Origin: JBBTYG01 sp964483045
GTDB lineage: Bacteria; Patescibacteriota; Minisyncoccia; UBA6257; 2-01-FULL-56-20
Length of the DNA: 10,444 bases
Direction: 5' to 3'
NCBI GenBank assembly: GCA_964483045.1
Contig: CAYZZK010000024.1
Location: 1-10,444 of the forward strand
Part shown: in pieces, positions 1 through 6,659 of the stretch
How the letters are laid out: every line of letters begins with the position of its first letter
How positions within the stretch are numbered: the first letter of the stretch is position 1
The notes under the pieces: model-generated
Seen by the model: the letters and a program-made list of their open reading frames with translations, nothing else
Database searches by the model: none
Told to the model about the DNA's origin: nothing
Position numbers and translations under genes: made by a program

Positions 1-141
1 TGTCGCCGCAGTGCCCGCCTGCGCGTTTGTTATCAAAGAACTAGAAACCACCGCTCCTGATGCCGCAAATATAACAATGCACCAAACAATTTGCCATGTA
101 TAAGTCGCACGTTTTCTGTAGGTCATATAGATACCGGCCAT
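1..141 (-). CDS. Exported protein, N-terminal signal peptide only (cut by left window edge)
   Basis: The minus strand reads open from an ATG at 139-141 to the window edge, giving 47 residues. The visible part is a textbook signal peptide. It has a basic n-region (MTYRKR), a hydrophobic core of about 18 residues (residues 18-36, IVWCIVIFAASGAVV and onward) and a signal-peptidase I site ending NAQA before GTAAT. A second in-frame ATG at 124-126 (MTYRKR) would give a more typical n-region and may be the true start. Neither start has a Shine-Dalgarno sequence. The mature protein lies outside the window, so its function cannot be stated. Given the neighbourhood, another surface protein of this cluster is likely. 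It is separated from the cohesin gene by 455 bases with terminator-like hairpins, so it is probably a separate transcript. A competing frame on the same strand (41-295, TTG start) lacks these coding signs. Confidence 0.6.
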   Translation of the reverse strand, partial: MAGIYMTYRKRATYTWQIVWCIVIFAASGAVVSSSLITNAQAGTAAT

Positions 142-302
142 TTTCGGAAATCTTAAGTAAACCCTTCGCTTGAGTGCCTCGAAGATTCAGAATAAAACCG
201 TTTTTGATTAATTTACGTTGTGCGCGCACTGTCCTCTGTATTCGACAAAATTTCCTAAGGACACGATCATAATAGCAACCAAAAATGAAGAACAAGGGGC
301 TT

Positions 303-314
303 CTGTGGATAACT
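303..314 (-). promoter_or_regulatory. Second copy of the DnaA-box 12-mer
   Basis: Exact copy of the 12-mer at 7689-7700. It lies about 30 bases upstream of a possible extended -10 (269-274, minus strand) and about 160 bases before the left-edge exported protein. Confidence 0.35.
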
Positions 315-389
315 CGGAGGTACCAAATTAGCCCTATACTTTAAGGCAAAAACTAATTTCCAATTTTGCAGAAATCCAAAAAATTCTAA

Positions 390-416
390 ACGCCCGGAAG
401 GAATTTTCTCGGGCGT
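390..416 (-). terminator. Possible rho-independent terminator (second hairpin after cohesin gene)
   Basis: ACGCCCG at 390-396 pairs with CGGGCGT at 410-416, a 7-bp GC-rich stem with a 13-base loop. Read on the minus strand it is followed by a T-rich stretch (TTTAGAATTTTTT), which fits a terminator for right-to-left transcription. It lies about 180 bases past the stop codon of the long cohesin gene, so it may be a backup terminator. Confidence 0.45.
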
Positions 417-521
417 CCAGATTTAGATATAGTTCGATGTTTTGGGATCAAAAAGTAACAAAAGATAAGTCAGACGATGCAGCGTGCCGCATTTGTTGTC
501 CGTTTCTAAAAAGGTTCCCCG

Positions 522-557
522 ATGTTGCTTATCTTGCGCTCGTAAGATAAGCAACAT
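522..557 (-). terminator. Strong perfect hairpin downstream of the long cohesin gene
   Basis: ATGTTGCTTATCTT (522-535) and AAGATAAGCAACAT (544-557) form a perfect 14-bp stem around an 8-base GC-rich loop. It begins 40 bases after the stop codon of the cohesin gene. On the minus strand the hairpin is followed by CGGGGAACC and then TTTTT, so the T-run is displaced by about nine bases. It could be a terminator or a 3'-end stabilising structure. The stem is too strong to be chance. Confidence 0.5.
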
Positions 558-596
558 TAAAAAGATAGTTTTGAAATAAAGACCCCGCTACGGGAT

Positions 597-2690
597 TTAC
601 AGCTCCTCTTCGGCGTGCTCAATTTTCCAAACTTCTTTTCCGATATACCCGCCTATCTGATTCAAATCCTTCATAAGTTTTTCTTCCCGGAATTTTTCTT
701 CCACTGAAAGCTCGGCGTTCATCTTTGCTTTACGTATGATATTGAGCTCCGCCTCGATGTCGTGATGTAGAATCGAAAAACCGCGCCGGATAGATTCCTC
801 GGCATCTCTGATTGCGGAAAGAAGCCGGCGCTTTTTCGATCGGAAGTGATAGCTGTGATAGAGGAAGAAAATAAGCAATCCGAAAAATACTGCGGCGAAT
901 AGAATAGACAACATGAGATACAAGCCCTGGTAGCTCAACCGGTTTTTCCCGAATTGGATTGCTGTCGGAGAAACCGAAAGATCCATCCGAGAGCTCGGCG
1001 GGCTTAGCTCCTCTCCCACTTTTAGCTGCGTCCAGACAATATATTTGCCGGCGGTCAAAAATTGAGGGAATGAATAAAACCAAGCGCCGGTTTTATCCGT
1101 CGTCGCCATTTGGCTCAAGGTGCTCCCTGTTTCGGAATTTTGAAGGTAAATGAGAACGGTGGCCTGGGGAGCGCTTGCACGTCCTCCGATATACACGATT
1201 TCATCGTTGGAAATCGCTTTCGGGAAAAGCGTCACTACCGGGGGCTCAACGGAAGAACTATCGTTGCTCGCGTCGGTCGCAGCAAACGCCGGGTGTGTTG
1301 CCCGTATTCCAAACGCGAACGCGGAAGCCAAAAGGAGCAGGACGAGAAGGGCTTTAGTACCGCCGTATTCCTTTTGCTTTTCCGTCAGCTGATTCAATTT
1401 TTGAGATATGGCCGGATGGCGTAAAGCGCCTTCTTCCAGGCGTTTTTCGATCCTTCGATGCAAATTCCATATTTTGTGGGAAATGTACGCAAGTATGAAA
1501 AGAAGGATGATGGCCAAAATTCCCGCATATGGCCACGAAAGAGTGAAAGCCCCTATTCGCACTCCGTCTTGCAGCACTACCTCAAAAATGCGGTTTGAAA
1601 TCGTGAGATCGGATTCGGCTTGGTAAAAATTTTCGGCTTGGTCATATGCCCGCACGATTATCCTGTACCTGCCGATATCCAGATTTCTCGAGTACGGCGG
1701 TGTCACTTCGATGAAAAATGGGGTCTCGTCCTGGCCGACAGGGGCGGGTTGCGGATCCAGCGGAATGATTTTCAGTTCGTAGTGGTCTATGCCCGATGCG
1801 GCGTCGGTCGTGGCGAAATCCATTATCGGCCGATGGTTTGACGTATACGCTCCGGGCGAGAAAGACATTTCAAACGCAGCCGGCGGAGCGGTGTCGATAT
1901 GTATGGCGTAGTCGGTTACGCCTCCCCATTCCCCGCCACGCAGTGATTTAATATGAAAATAATAGGTGCCGTCGGCAAGGTCGTTGTACACAACGCGGGT
2001 TTTTATTCCTTCCGAAATTTCGTCGGGGTCGTCAACCGGATTGCTGTTCAGTATATAGCTGTATCCTTGAATATCCGGAGGCGAATTCCATTCCAGGGAA
2101 ACTGCTTTCGAGTTGTACCACTTTCCCTGATCCGGATCGGTGCGCGAGGTGACAAGCGGCCCCGCAGGAGGCGGCAATGTAAGGTAATATATTCCGCCCG
2201 TGGTCTGCCCGAGCACATCCGTCCCTTTTCCGTCGTTCAAAAGCACCCGGGAACTATCCAAAATCTTGATCGCCGCGGTTCCTAGATTTTTTACCCTGAA
2301 TGTGATCGTTGAAATAAGGCCTGCTTCCGTGTTGATTCCGGGCGTGGGAACCGTGCCCTGGAATTTGAGCGTGCCTTCGCTGTTGGAGTATGTTGGCTGC
2401 TCCACCCAAACTTGAATAAAGGATTTCCCCGCCGTGGGCGATACTACCTGGAGCTTGTCGGGAGGATATGAAAGATAGGCCTCAACCGCATTTACGAATT
2501 GCCCTCCGGTATTTAGAAATAGAGATACGGTGAAAGTGCTATCGATCGTAAACGTGCCGCTCGGCGGAGCGATATAAAGCGATGCAGCGGCATCCGCGCT
2601 TGCCGGAGCAGATGCGACGCGCCAACAAGTTGCGGCGAAAAAACTCGTAAGCAAAAAGAATCGCCAGCTCCTTCTCGAATAAAAAGGCAT
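597..2690 (-). CDS. Cohesin-domain surface protein with Ig-like domains, multiple TM segments and coiled-coil tail
   Basis: Probably an envelope protein that binds dockerin-bearing partners outside the cell. The 697 residues read in order: signal peptide (1-32, RRSWR then a hydrophobic core); cohesin-like beta-sandwich (about 36-175, with the VW and NDGKGT signatures it shares with the short cohesin at 3673-4608); an FN3-like domain (178-268); an Ig-like domain (270-365, 'DTAPP', 'YRIIVRAYD'); a TM segment (387-404); a basic cytoplasmic loop; a second hydrophobic segment (446-463) followed by an AFA/AT signal-peptidase-like site near 470; another bacterial Ig-like domain (482-575); a TM segment (588-611); and an 85-residue charged helical tail, probably coiled coil and cytoplasmic. 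A TATAAT box lies seven bases before the ATG, so the mRNA is probably leaderless. The cohesin assignment is by pattern, strengthened by the neighbouring dockerin. Ligand and function are inferred. Confidence 0.8.
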   Translation of the reverse strand: MPFYSRRSWRFFLLTSFFAATCWRVASAPASADAAASLYIAPPSGTFTIDSTFTVSLFLNTGGQFVNAVEAYLSYPPDKLQVVSPTAGKSFIQVWVEQPTYSNSEGTLKFQGTVPTPGINTEAGLISTITFRVKNLGTAAIKILDSSRVLLNDGKGTDVLGQTTGGIYYLTLPPPAGPLVTSRTDPDQGKWYNSKAVSLEWNSPPDIQGYSYILNSNPVDDPDEISEGIKTRVVYNDLADGTYYFHIKSLRGGEWGGVTDYAIHIDTAPPAAFEMSFSPGAYTSNHRPIMDFATTDAASGIDHYELKIIPLDPQPAPVGQDETPFFIEVTPPYSRNLDIGRYRIIVRAYDQAENFYQAESDLTISNRIFEVVLQDGVRIGAFTLSWPYAGILAIILLFILAYISHKIWNLHRRIEKRLEEGALRHPAISQKLNQLTEKQKEYGGTKALLVLLLLASAFAFGIRATHPAFAATDASNDSSSVEPPVVTLFPKAISNDEIVYIGGRASAPQATVLIYLQNSETGSTLSQMATTDKTGAWFYSFPQFLTAGKYIVWTQLKVGEELSPPSSRMDLSVSPTAIQFGKNRLSYQGLYLMLSILFAAVFFGLLIFFLYHSYHFRSKKRRLLSAIRDAEESIRRGFSILHHDIEAELNIIRKAKMNAELSVEEKFREEKLMKDLNQIGGYIGKEVWKIEHAEEEL

Positions 2691-2697
2691 CCGGTTT

Positions 2698-2703
2698 ATT
2701 ATA
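2698..2703 (-). promoter_or_regulatory. -10 box of the long cohesin gene (leaderless promoter)
   Basis: A perfect TATAAT ends eight positions from the ATG at 2690, so transcription would start at or within a base or two of the start codon. The best -35 match is TTGAGA at 2723-2728 with a long 19-base spacer. There is no Shine-Dalgarno sequence. Confidence 0.6.
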
Positions 2704-2777
2704 ACACGTTCGATTTTCCATTTCTCAAAATTCCTCTTAATAACTTTAATAGCCGCCGCCGGGGCGATGGGGGCTTG

Positions 2778-2805
2778 AAAATCGGGAGGAAAACTCGCTC
2801 TCCCG
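2778..2805 (-). terminator. Possible terminator after superoxide dismutase
   Basis: On the minus strand CGGGAG and CTCCCG (2800-2805 and 2783-2788 on the plus strand) form a 6-bp GC stem with an 11-base loop, followed by ATTTTC. It lies about 20 bases past the dismutase stop and upstream of the cohesin promoter, the expected place to separate two transcripts. The T-run is short, so confidence is modest. Confidence 0.45.
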
Positions 2806-2826
2806 CAATGTCGCTTTAAGCAGTTT

Positions 2827-3510
2827 CTAAGATCTATATCTTTTCTCCGCCTCCTGCCAGTTCACCACGTGCCACCAATTTTCAATATATTCCGGCCTGC
2901 GATTCTGATATTTAAGGTAATAAGCGTGTTCCCATACATCCAAACCCAAAATCGGCTGTAACTTTTGCATAATCGGGCTGTCCTGATTCGGCGTCGTGAT
3001 GATTTTCAGTTTCTTTTTGGTGTTTGTGTTTACTTCCCCCTCTTCACTAGCTCGCGGTTCCCTGCCGCCAGTGTCACTGATCTCGCTGCTCTCTTTGTCT
3101 ACAACGAGCCATGCCCAGCCGGATCCGAAAACTCCGGCTGCGGCAGTTCCAAACATTTCCTTAAATTTATCGAATCCTCCGAATGAGCCCGCGATTGCTG
3201 CCGCAAGCGTTTCCTGCGGTTCGCGCCTCTCGCTCGCGGACGCCATGCTCTTCCAAAATAGAGAATGGTTAAAATGCCCTCCCCCGTGATTTCGAACGGC
3301 GGTTCGGATGTCCGGAGGGATCGAATCCAGCTGTTCCAAAAGTTCCTCGATGGTTTTAGCGCCTATGTCCGGATATTTCGCGAGTGCTTCGTTTAGCTTG
3401 TCGACATACGTCTGGTGGTGTTTGCCATGATGCAGCTCCATCGTGTGCGCATCGATGTACGGCTCAAGCGCGTCAAATCTGTAGGGAAGTTTTGGCAGGT
3501 TGAATTTCAT
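2827..3510 (-). CDS. sodA: Superoxide dismutase, Fe/Mn family, Mn-type active site
   Basis: Converts superoxide to oxygen and hydrogen peroxide in the cytoplasm; no signal peptide is seen. The 227 residues hold the whole family pattern: LPKLPY at the N-terminus, metal ligands His27 (HHGKHH), His82 (NHSLFW), Asp191 and His195 (DVWEHAYYL), and the GSGWAWL and QNRRPEYI signatures. The outer-sphere glutamine is in NQDSP (Gln176) with glycine at position 77, the MnSOD arrangement as opposed to the FeSOD one. An ATG at 3534 would add eight residues (MREEKYKH), but the family starts at M-x-x-x-LPxLPY, so 3510 is preferred. A hydrophilic insertion of about 26 residues (140-166, including GGREPRASEEG) splits the beta-strand region before NQDSP. 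It is flanked by two cohesin genes, an odd place for a housekeeping detoxification gene. The family call is very firm; the metal is inferred. Confidence 0.95.
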   Translation of the reverse strand: MKFNLPKLPYRFDALEPYIDAHTMELHHGKHHQTYVDKLNEALAKYPDIGAKTIEELLEQLDSIPPDIRTAVRNHGGGHFNHSLFWKSMASASERREPQETLAAAIAGSFGGFDKFKEMFGTAAAGVFGSGWAWLVVDKESSEISDTGGREPRASEEGEVNTNTKKKLKIITTPNQDSPIMQKLQPILGLDVWEHAYYLKYQNRRPEYIENWWHVVNWQEAEKRYRS

Positions 3511-3551
3511 GTGTTTATATTTTTCTTCTCGCATCCTTGGTTTGTTGCATG

Positions 3552-3609
3552 GCCTCTTTCGTCTTCCATGTCTCTTCTTGTCTCTGATGTCTCTTCTAAT
3601 GCCTCTTTG
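3552..3609. repeat. Degenerate tandem repeat, period about 9, upstream of superoxide dismutase
   Basis: On the plus strand a G(C/T)CTCT- or GTCTTC-like unit recurs at 3552, 3561, 3570, 3580, 3589 and 3601, so the spacing is 9, 9, 10, 9 and 12. The 10-mer ATGTCTCTTC occurs twice exactly (3568-3577 and 3587-3596). It fills much of the 162-base gap between the short cohesin gene and the dismutase. Confidence 0.6.
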
Positions 3610-3672
3610 CCCCGGCAGCGTCGAAGTAAGTATGCGCGGAACCAGATGAATTTTCCATTAAAAAGTTTCGTC

Positions 3673-4608
3673 TTATGCGCTGTGTTTCAATTTCCGGCTT
3701 AGGGCCATGTAGAGTATGGAAACAAGCCCGACCAAGATCGCCCCTAAAGCCAGAAATGGCGGGCTGCGCAGCCCCTGCCAATCATACACGTCTCTCTCGA
3801 TAATATTCCCCCCGTTATCGACGACTCTGAATTTTATTATCCACGCGGATTCGGGAATCGCTGTCGGATTCCTCGCCGGCAGCCACTCGCCCCACGACAA
3901 AAATGTAAAGAAACGTACCGATGTCGCCCTGATTCCGGAACCCGCATCGGAAACCATGAACGCCAAAAGTTTTTGTCCTTTATTAAAAGGATTATCGATC
4001 AAAGACAAAAATGGAATTGACGGAGGCATATCATCAATCTCCCCGGGTTGTGGCGTCTGCTCGCCGGTGGTCGTGGAGGTCTGGGCGGCGATTGCGAACG
4101 AATCCTCCTTCCTCGAAGGAATGGCCTTCGTCCCCTTCCCGTTCGCCAAGTAAACGGCGGCGTCGTTCACCGACAAGCGCGCCGTCCCCTCCTTGATCGC
4201 CCGAAGTTGCAGAGCGAGCAGCTCGCCCCCCGTGCCCGAGAACGGTTTGATGCTTCCGCCGTTAAATGTCACTGTTCCTCCGGAGATCACCGGCTGTTTT
4301 TGCCACACGTCCATGATCGACCGGCCGTTGTCGATACCAAAGAGCTCAAGCACATCCGAGGAATATGTAAGTGTTACCGCGTAAGCGTTTAAGGGTTGAT
4401 CGGAATCAATGAGTACCTTTACTTCAAACGAATCGCCGACATGCACGCTCTCCGTAGTCGACGAAAAATAAAGCACGGGAGAAGCGGCATGCGTCACACT
4501 ACAGAATAGAAAATAGAGAATAGAGAATAGAACGAAATGCAACCAAAAAAAGATTTTAGATTCCGGGGATCGCATGTTCTGCGGAAGAAACTTGTTTAAA
4601 ATTCGCAT
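3673..4608 (-). CDS. Membrane-anchored cohesin-domain protein (short form)
   Basis: Likely a surface receptor for the dockerin protein encoded just upstream. The 311 residues read: signal peptide (hydrophobic 19-37, cleavage near VTHA/AS at 41), a cohesin-like domain (about 43-175, beginning SPVLYFSSTTESVHVGDSF, with MDVWQKQP and LANGKGT matching the long cohesin), a linker rich in Thr, Pro and Gln (176-192), an Ig-like domain (193-277, DMPPSIPF, 'DAGSGI', 'FRVVDNGGN'), a single TM segment (283-303) and a short basic tail (RKLKHSA). This gives an out/in topology with a C-terminal anchor. The start at 4608 has no Shine-Dalgarno sequence; a second ATG at 4573-4575 is a possible alternative. It lies 76 bases after the dockerin gene with no clear promoter between, so co-transcription is likely. 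The signal peptide is partly encoded by a period-7 repeat. The cohesin call is by pattern and context. Confidence 0.8.
   Translation of the reverse strand: MRILNKFLPQNMRSPESKIFFWLHFVLFSILYFLFCSVTHAASPVLYFSSTTESVHVGDSFEVKVLIDSDQPLNAYAVTLTYSSDVLELFGIDNGRSIMDVWQKQPVISGGTVTFNGGSIKPFSGTGGELLALQLRAIKEGTARLSVNDAAVYLANGKGTKAIPSRKEDSFAIAAQTSTTTGEQTPQPGEIDDMPPSIPFLSLIDNPFNKGQKLLAFMVSDAGSGIRATSVRFFTFLSWGEWLPARNPTAIPESAWIIKFRVVDNGGNIIERDVYDWQGLRSPPFLALGAILVGLVSILYMALSRKLKHSA
4503..4532 (-). repeat. Period-7 repeat (YTCTATT) inside the cohesin signal-peptide codons
   Basis: On the minus strand the unit (T/C)TCTATT recurs four times at an exact 7-base spacing. Because 7 is not a multiple of 3, each copy is read in a different frame, yet all frames give hydrophobic residues (LFSILYFLF), which suits a signal peptide. 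Slippage here would shift the reading frame. Confidence 0.6.
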
Positions 4609-4652
4609 GACGTCAATTAGTAGCGGGTTCTGTTTTTTGATGACTAGATTCG

Positions 4653-4687
4653 ATTTCTATTTTCTATATTTCTAACTTCTATCTCTA
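4653..4687 (+). repeat. Period-7 repeat (TCTA core) between dockerin and cohesin genes
   Basis: TCTA occurs at 4656, 4663, 4671, 4678 and 4684, giving spacing 7, 8, 7, 6. It is the same TTCTAT-type unit as inside the neighbouring cohesin signal peptide but on the opposite strand, so the two tracts flank the cohesin start as an inverted pair. The last unit overlaps the dockerin stop codon. Confidence 0.55.
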
Positions 4688-5620
4688 CGCCGTCCAGTAA
4701 AACATCAAAATCGAAACGTCCGGAAAATCCACCAGGCCGTTGCCGTTCAGATCATAGCACTTCACCTTGGGCGGCTCATTGTAATAGTAGAGCAGTATGG
4801 AAAGATCTACGATATCTACCCGGCCATCGCCGTTGAAGTCGATACATTGATATGACGGCGGAACGAGCGGAGGAGGGATCGGAAGCGGCTTCCGAGGCGG
4901 AGTCGAGCTTCCAAACGGAACAGTGCCGCTTGGAAATGCTCCCGGCCCGCCTCCTACGCCGACAGGCGGACCGCCGCCCCCGCCCCCCGGCGGCTGCGCA
5001 GCCACCGCGGAAAGTTTTGGAAAGCGGCTGTACGCGTCGAGAACGGTGGAGGAGGAATATATCATCCTAAAAAACCAATCGTTCTCCGTTGAGGCGGAGT
5101 TGTTATACAGCACCCAGTCCCACTCTCCTTTTTGGCCCTGCAATACCGTGTTCGGAGTTGCCGCCGACGGATTCGATTCCCCATAGCTTTCGCCGACATC
5201 CGAATCGCTCAAAACCGTCGTCACGATAATCTGGCCGTCCGCAACGGATGGGTTGTCGAAAAAAAACCACGCGGCGGTCGATGTACCGACGTCGGTCCAT
5301 GCGCCGGATGTTGAATTCGCGTACTGGAGCTTGAACGCCGAACCCGACGCGAGCGCCACGCCGGTATCTTCGACATTCAGGCGGAGCCGCAAAACCGAAC
5401 CCACGTCGGGAGTCGAAACCGCCGAATTCTCCAAACCCAGGGAAGTTACGGGCGTAAGAGCATCCGCATTCTCGTACCACTGATACCTGTTCTGACTAAG
5501 GGTAACGACTGCTGCGGTGGTAACGACGCTCGTTGATAGATTAACCGCATAAGCGAAAGCGAAAAAAAGAAGAGTGAGAGAAACGACAAGAGAGATTATG
5601 CGAACGGGCTTCCATGTCAT
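4685..5620 (-). CDS. Secreted dockerin protein
   Basis: Probably the soluble partner of the two cohesin proteins of this locus. The 311 residues read: signal peptide (1-25, MTWKPVR then a hydrophobic core, cleavage near AYA/VN); a beta-rich domain of unknown family (26-203, ending YSSSTVLDAYSRFPKL); a Gly/Pro-rich flexible linker (208-256); and a C-terminal type I-like dockerin (258-311). The dockerin has two calcium loops, DFNGDGRVD at 261-269 and DLNGNGLVD at 290-298, each followed by a DLSILLYYY- or DVSILMFYW-type helix. Each repeat is preceded by a Cys two residues before the first loop Asp (C259, C288). No enzyme motif is seen. The start lies 21 bases after the stop of the Ig-domain protein, so they probably share a transcript. 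The start has no Shine-Dalgarno sequence. The dockerin call is firm; the partner is inferred. Confidence 0.88.
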   Translation of the reverse strand: MTWKPVRIISLVVSLTLLFFAFAYAVNLSTSVVTTAAVVTLSQNRYQWYENADALTPVTSLGLENSAVSTPDVGSVLRLRLNVEDTGVALASGSAFKLQYANSTSGAWTDVGTSTAAWFFFDNPSVADGQIIVTTVLSDSDVGESYGESNPSAATPNTVLQGQKGEWDWVLYNNSASTENDWFFRMIYSSSTVLDAYSRFPKLSAVAAQPPGGGGGGPPVGVGGGPGAFPSGTVPFGSSTPPRKPLPIPPPLVPPSYQCIDFNGDGRVDIVDLSILLYYYNEPPKVKCYDLNGNGLVDFPDVSILMFYWTA

Positions 5621-5641
5621 TATATCGCGGTACTCGGACGA

Positions 5642-6553
5642 TTATTTTCTGGTTTTCCGAAATTTCTTCCGAGACGCGAAAAAGGCGATGATAACGAGTC
5701 CCAAGACGTAATATATCCACGAATTCCGGACCGAATTTAAAATCTTCTGGAGAGGATCCGAAAGCGAACCCGACGCCAACACGTTGAATACGGTCTTTTG
5801 GCTCGCAACCACTTTATCTCCCTGATAAAAATTGATCGCTGCCCAGTATTGCCCCACCCCTAGGTGGAAATCGATCGGAAATTCCACCGTATACTCCTGC
5901 ACCGTGAATGGAGGCACTTCCGGAAAATCCCTCCCCTTCTCCGCATACGCTAGCCGCACGCCGCCGTATTGGTTTAAAAGTTCGAACGTTCCTCCGGTGA
6001 AGCTCTCCGGGACATTGCCTTCATTGACGAACTTAATATACACGCGAGGGTTCCATCCTTCTTCGATATCGAGCGGCTTAACGATGGGAACGCTGAATTT
6101 GCGATACGTGTCCGTCCCGATAATAAGATTGATGATGACTTGCGCCCCCAGTGCGATGGTTACTTGCCCCTGCGACGTAGGAGCGGTTGTGAAACTCAAG
6201 CGGCCGTTGTAGGAGCCGACCGTTATTCCCTGGGGAACTTTTATGGTTACGTTGACGGGGAATTGCCGCACTCCTTTCGGAATTATAAACGTAGAGCCCT
6301 GATCCAGGGTTATCCAGGAACGAATGCTTTGCGGAACGTCCAGAACCGCATTGATGCCAATATCTTCCTCGGGATCGTTTCTCACGAGATAGATTGTCTG
6401 GCTGTATGTCGCTCCGCCGACTAAATGATCCGCGTTCAAAAACGGAGGCGAAATACCGAACGCGGCCTGGGTTGTGGGCACCGCGGCGATGAGTCCCCCG
6501 GTAACAAGGCAAAAAAATAAAAAGAGAATCGCGCCCGAATTCATGGACCTCAT
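5642..6553 (-). CDS. WxL-interacting-protein-like membrane protein, copy 1
   Basis: A 303-residue exported, membrane-anchored protein with the layout of WxL-interacting proteins (DUF916/DUF3324 architecture of Firmicutes). It has a signal peptide (1-30, cleavage near TQA/AFG), a first Ig-like domain (31-146, FGISPPFLNADHL, 'IPKGVRQFPVNVTIKVPQG', 'GSYNGRLSF'), a second Ig-like domain (150-258, DIEEGWNPRVYIKFVNEGNV, 'FPEVPPFT'), a TM segment (277-294) and a very basic cytoplasmic tail (RKKFRKTRK). It is a clear paralogue of the protein at 7933-8844: same length, and by eye about half of residues identical, with GQVTIALGAQV and DIEEGW unchanged. It has an extended -10 of its own and is followed closely by the dockerin gene. 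The ATG at 6542-6544 is an alternative start. In the known system these proteins bind peptidoglycan and a WxL partner; here that role is inference. Confidence 0.7.
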   Translation of the reverse strand: MRSMNSGAILFLFFCLVTGGLIAAVPTTQAAFGISPPFLNADHLVGGATYSQTIYLVRNDPEEDIGINAVLDVPQSIRSWITLDQGSTFIIPKGVRQFPVNVTIKVPQGITVGSYNGRLSFTTAPTSQGQVTIALGAQVIINLIIGTDTYRKFSVPIVKPLDIEEGWNPRVYIKFVNEGNVPESFTGGTFELLNQYGGVRLAYAEKGRDFPEVPPFTVQEYTVEFPIDFHLGVGQYWAAINFYQGDKVVASQKTVFNVLASGSLSDPLQKILNSVRNSWIYYVLGLVIIAFFASRKKFRKTRK

Positions 6554-6566
6554 GATAAGTTAATTC

Positions 6567-6575
6567 AGTATATCA
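6567..6575 (-). promoter_or_regulatory. Extended -10 promoter of Ig-domain protein copy 1
   Basis: On the minus strand TGA directly precedes TATACT, an extended -10. It ends 13 bases before the ATG at 6553, so the 5' leader would be only about seven bases. No good -35 and no Shine-Dalgarno sequence is visible. Confidence 0.5.
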
Positions 6576-6631
6576 AAAACCATAAAAAGAAAAAGGGCGT
6601 TATCTTCCCTATCTTACTCGATCAAAGAATT

Positions 6632-6659
6632 AAAAATGGCGGGTCAATTCAACTAACCC
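6632..6659 (-). terminator. Possible terminator after the kelch-free surface protein
   Basis: Read on the minus strand, GGGTTAG pairs with TTGACCC through four Watson-Crick pairs followed by weaker and wobble pairs, with a five-base loop, then GCCA and TTTTT. It lies about 40 bases past the stop codon at 6699, with the period-8 repeat lying between. The lower stem is GC-rich but the upper stem is weak. Confidence 0.4.

Larger units (their letters stand above)
142..596. other. Intergenic region, 455 bases, no convincing gene
   Basis: No frame here looks convincingly coding. It holds two hairpins downstream of the long cohesin gene (522-557 and 390-416), a consensus DnaA box inside the 12-mer CTGTGGATAACT (303-314), and a possible extended -10 (TGC then TATTAT, minus strand, 269-274) that could serve the left-edge exported protein. 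That promoter would leave a leader of roughly 120 bases, unlike the short leaders of the other genes. Confidence 0.5.

Noticed and set aside
41..295. 84-residue minus-strand frame with faint winged-helix flavour (RKLIKNGFI...GLLKISENG)
   Set aside because: It needs a TTG start, has no ribosome site, and overlaps the signal-peptide frame by about 100 bases in another frame. A decayed regulator fragment is possible but not supported.
303..314. Replication origin suggested by the DnaA box
   Set aside because: Only one box at each site, no clustered boxes, no AT-rich unwinding region and no dnaA or dnaN nearby.
3511..3534. N-terminal extension of superoxide dismutase (MREEKYKH)
   Set aside because: The family begins at M-x-x-x-LPxLPY, which fits the ATG at 3510. 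The extension has no counterpart in known enzymes.
3507..3569. 20-codon frame whose TGA overlaps the dismutase ATG (ATGA)
   Set aside because: The overlap resembles translational coupling, but the frame is largely built from the period-9 repeat and its composition is not protein-like. Probably chance.
5103..5480. 125-residue frame overlapping the dockerin gene
   Set aside because: Out-of-frame shadow of the dockerin gene. Its Arg/Gly-rich composition has no domain signature.
597..5620. Degradative cellulosome
   Set aside because: Cohesins and a dockerin are present but no glycoside hydrolase, carbohydrate-binding module or other catalytic domain is visible.
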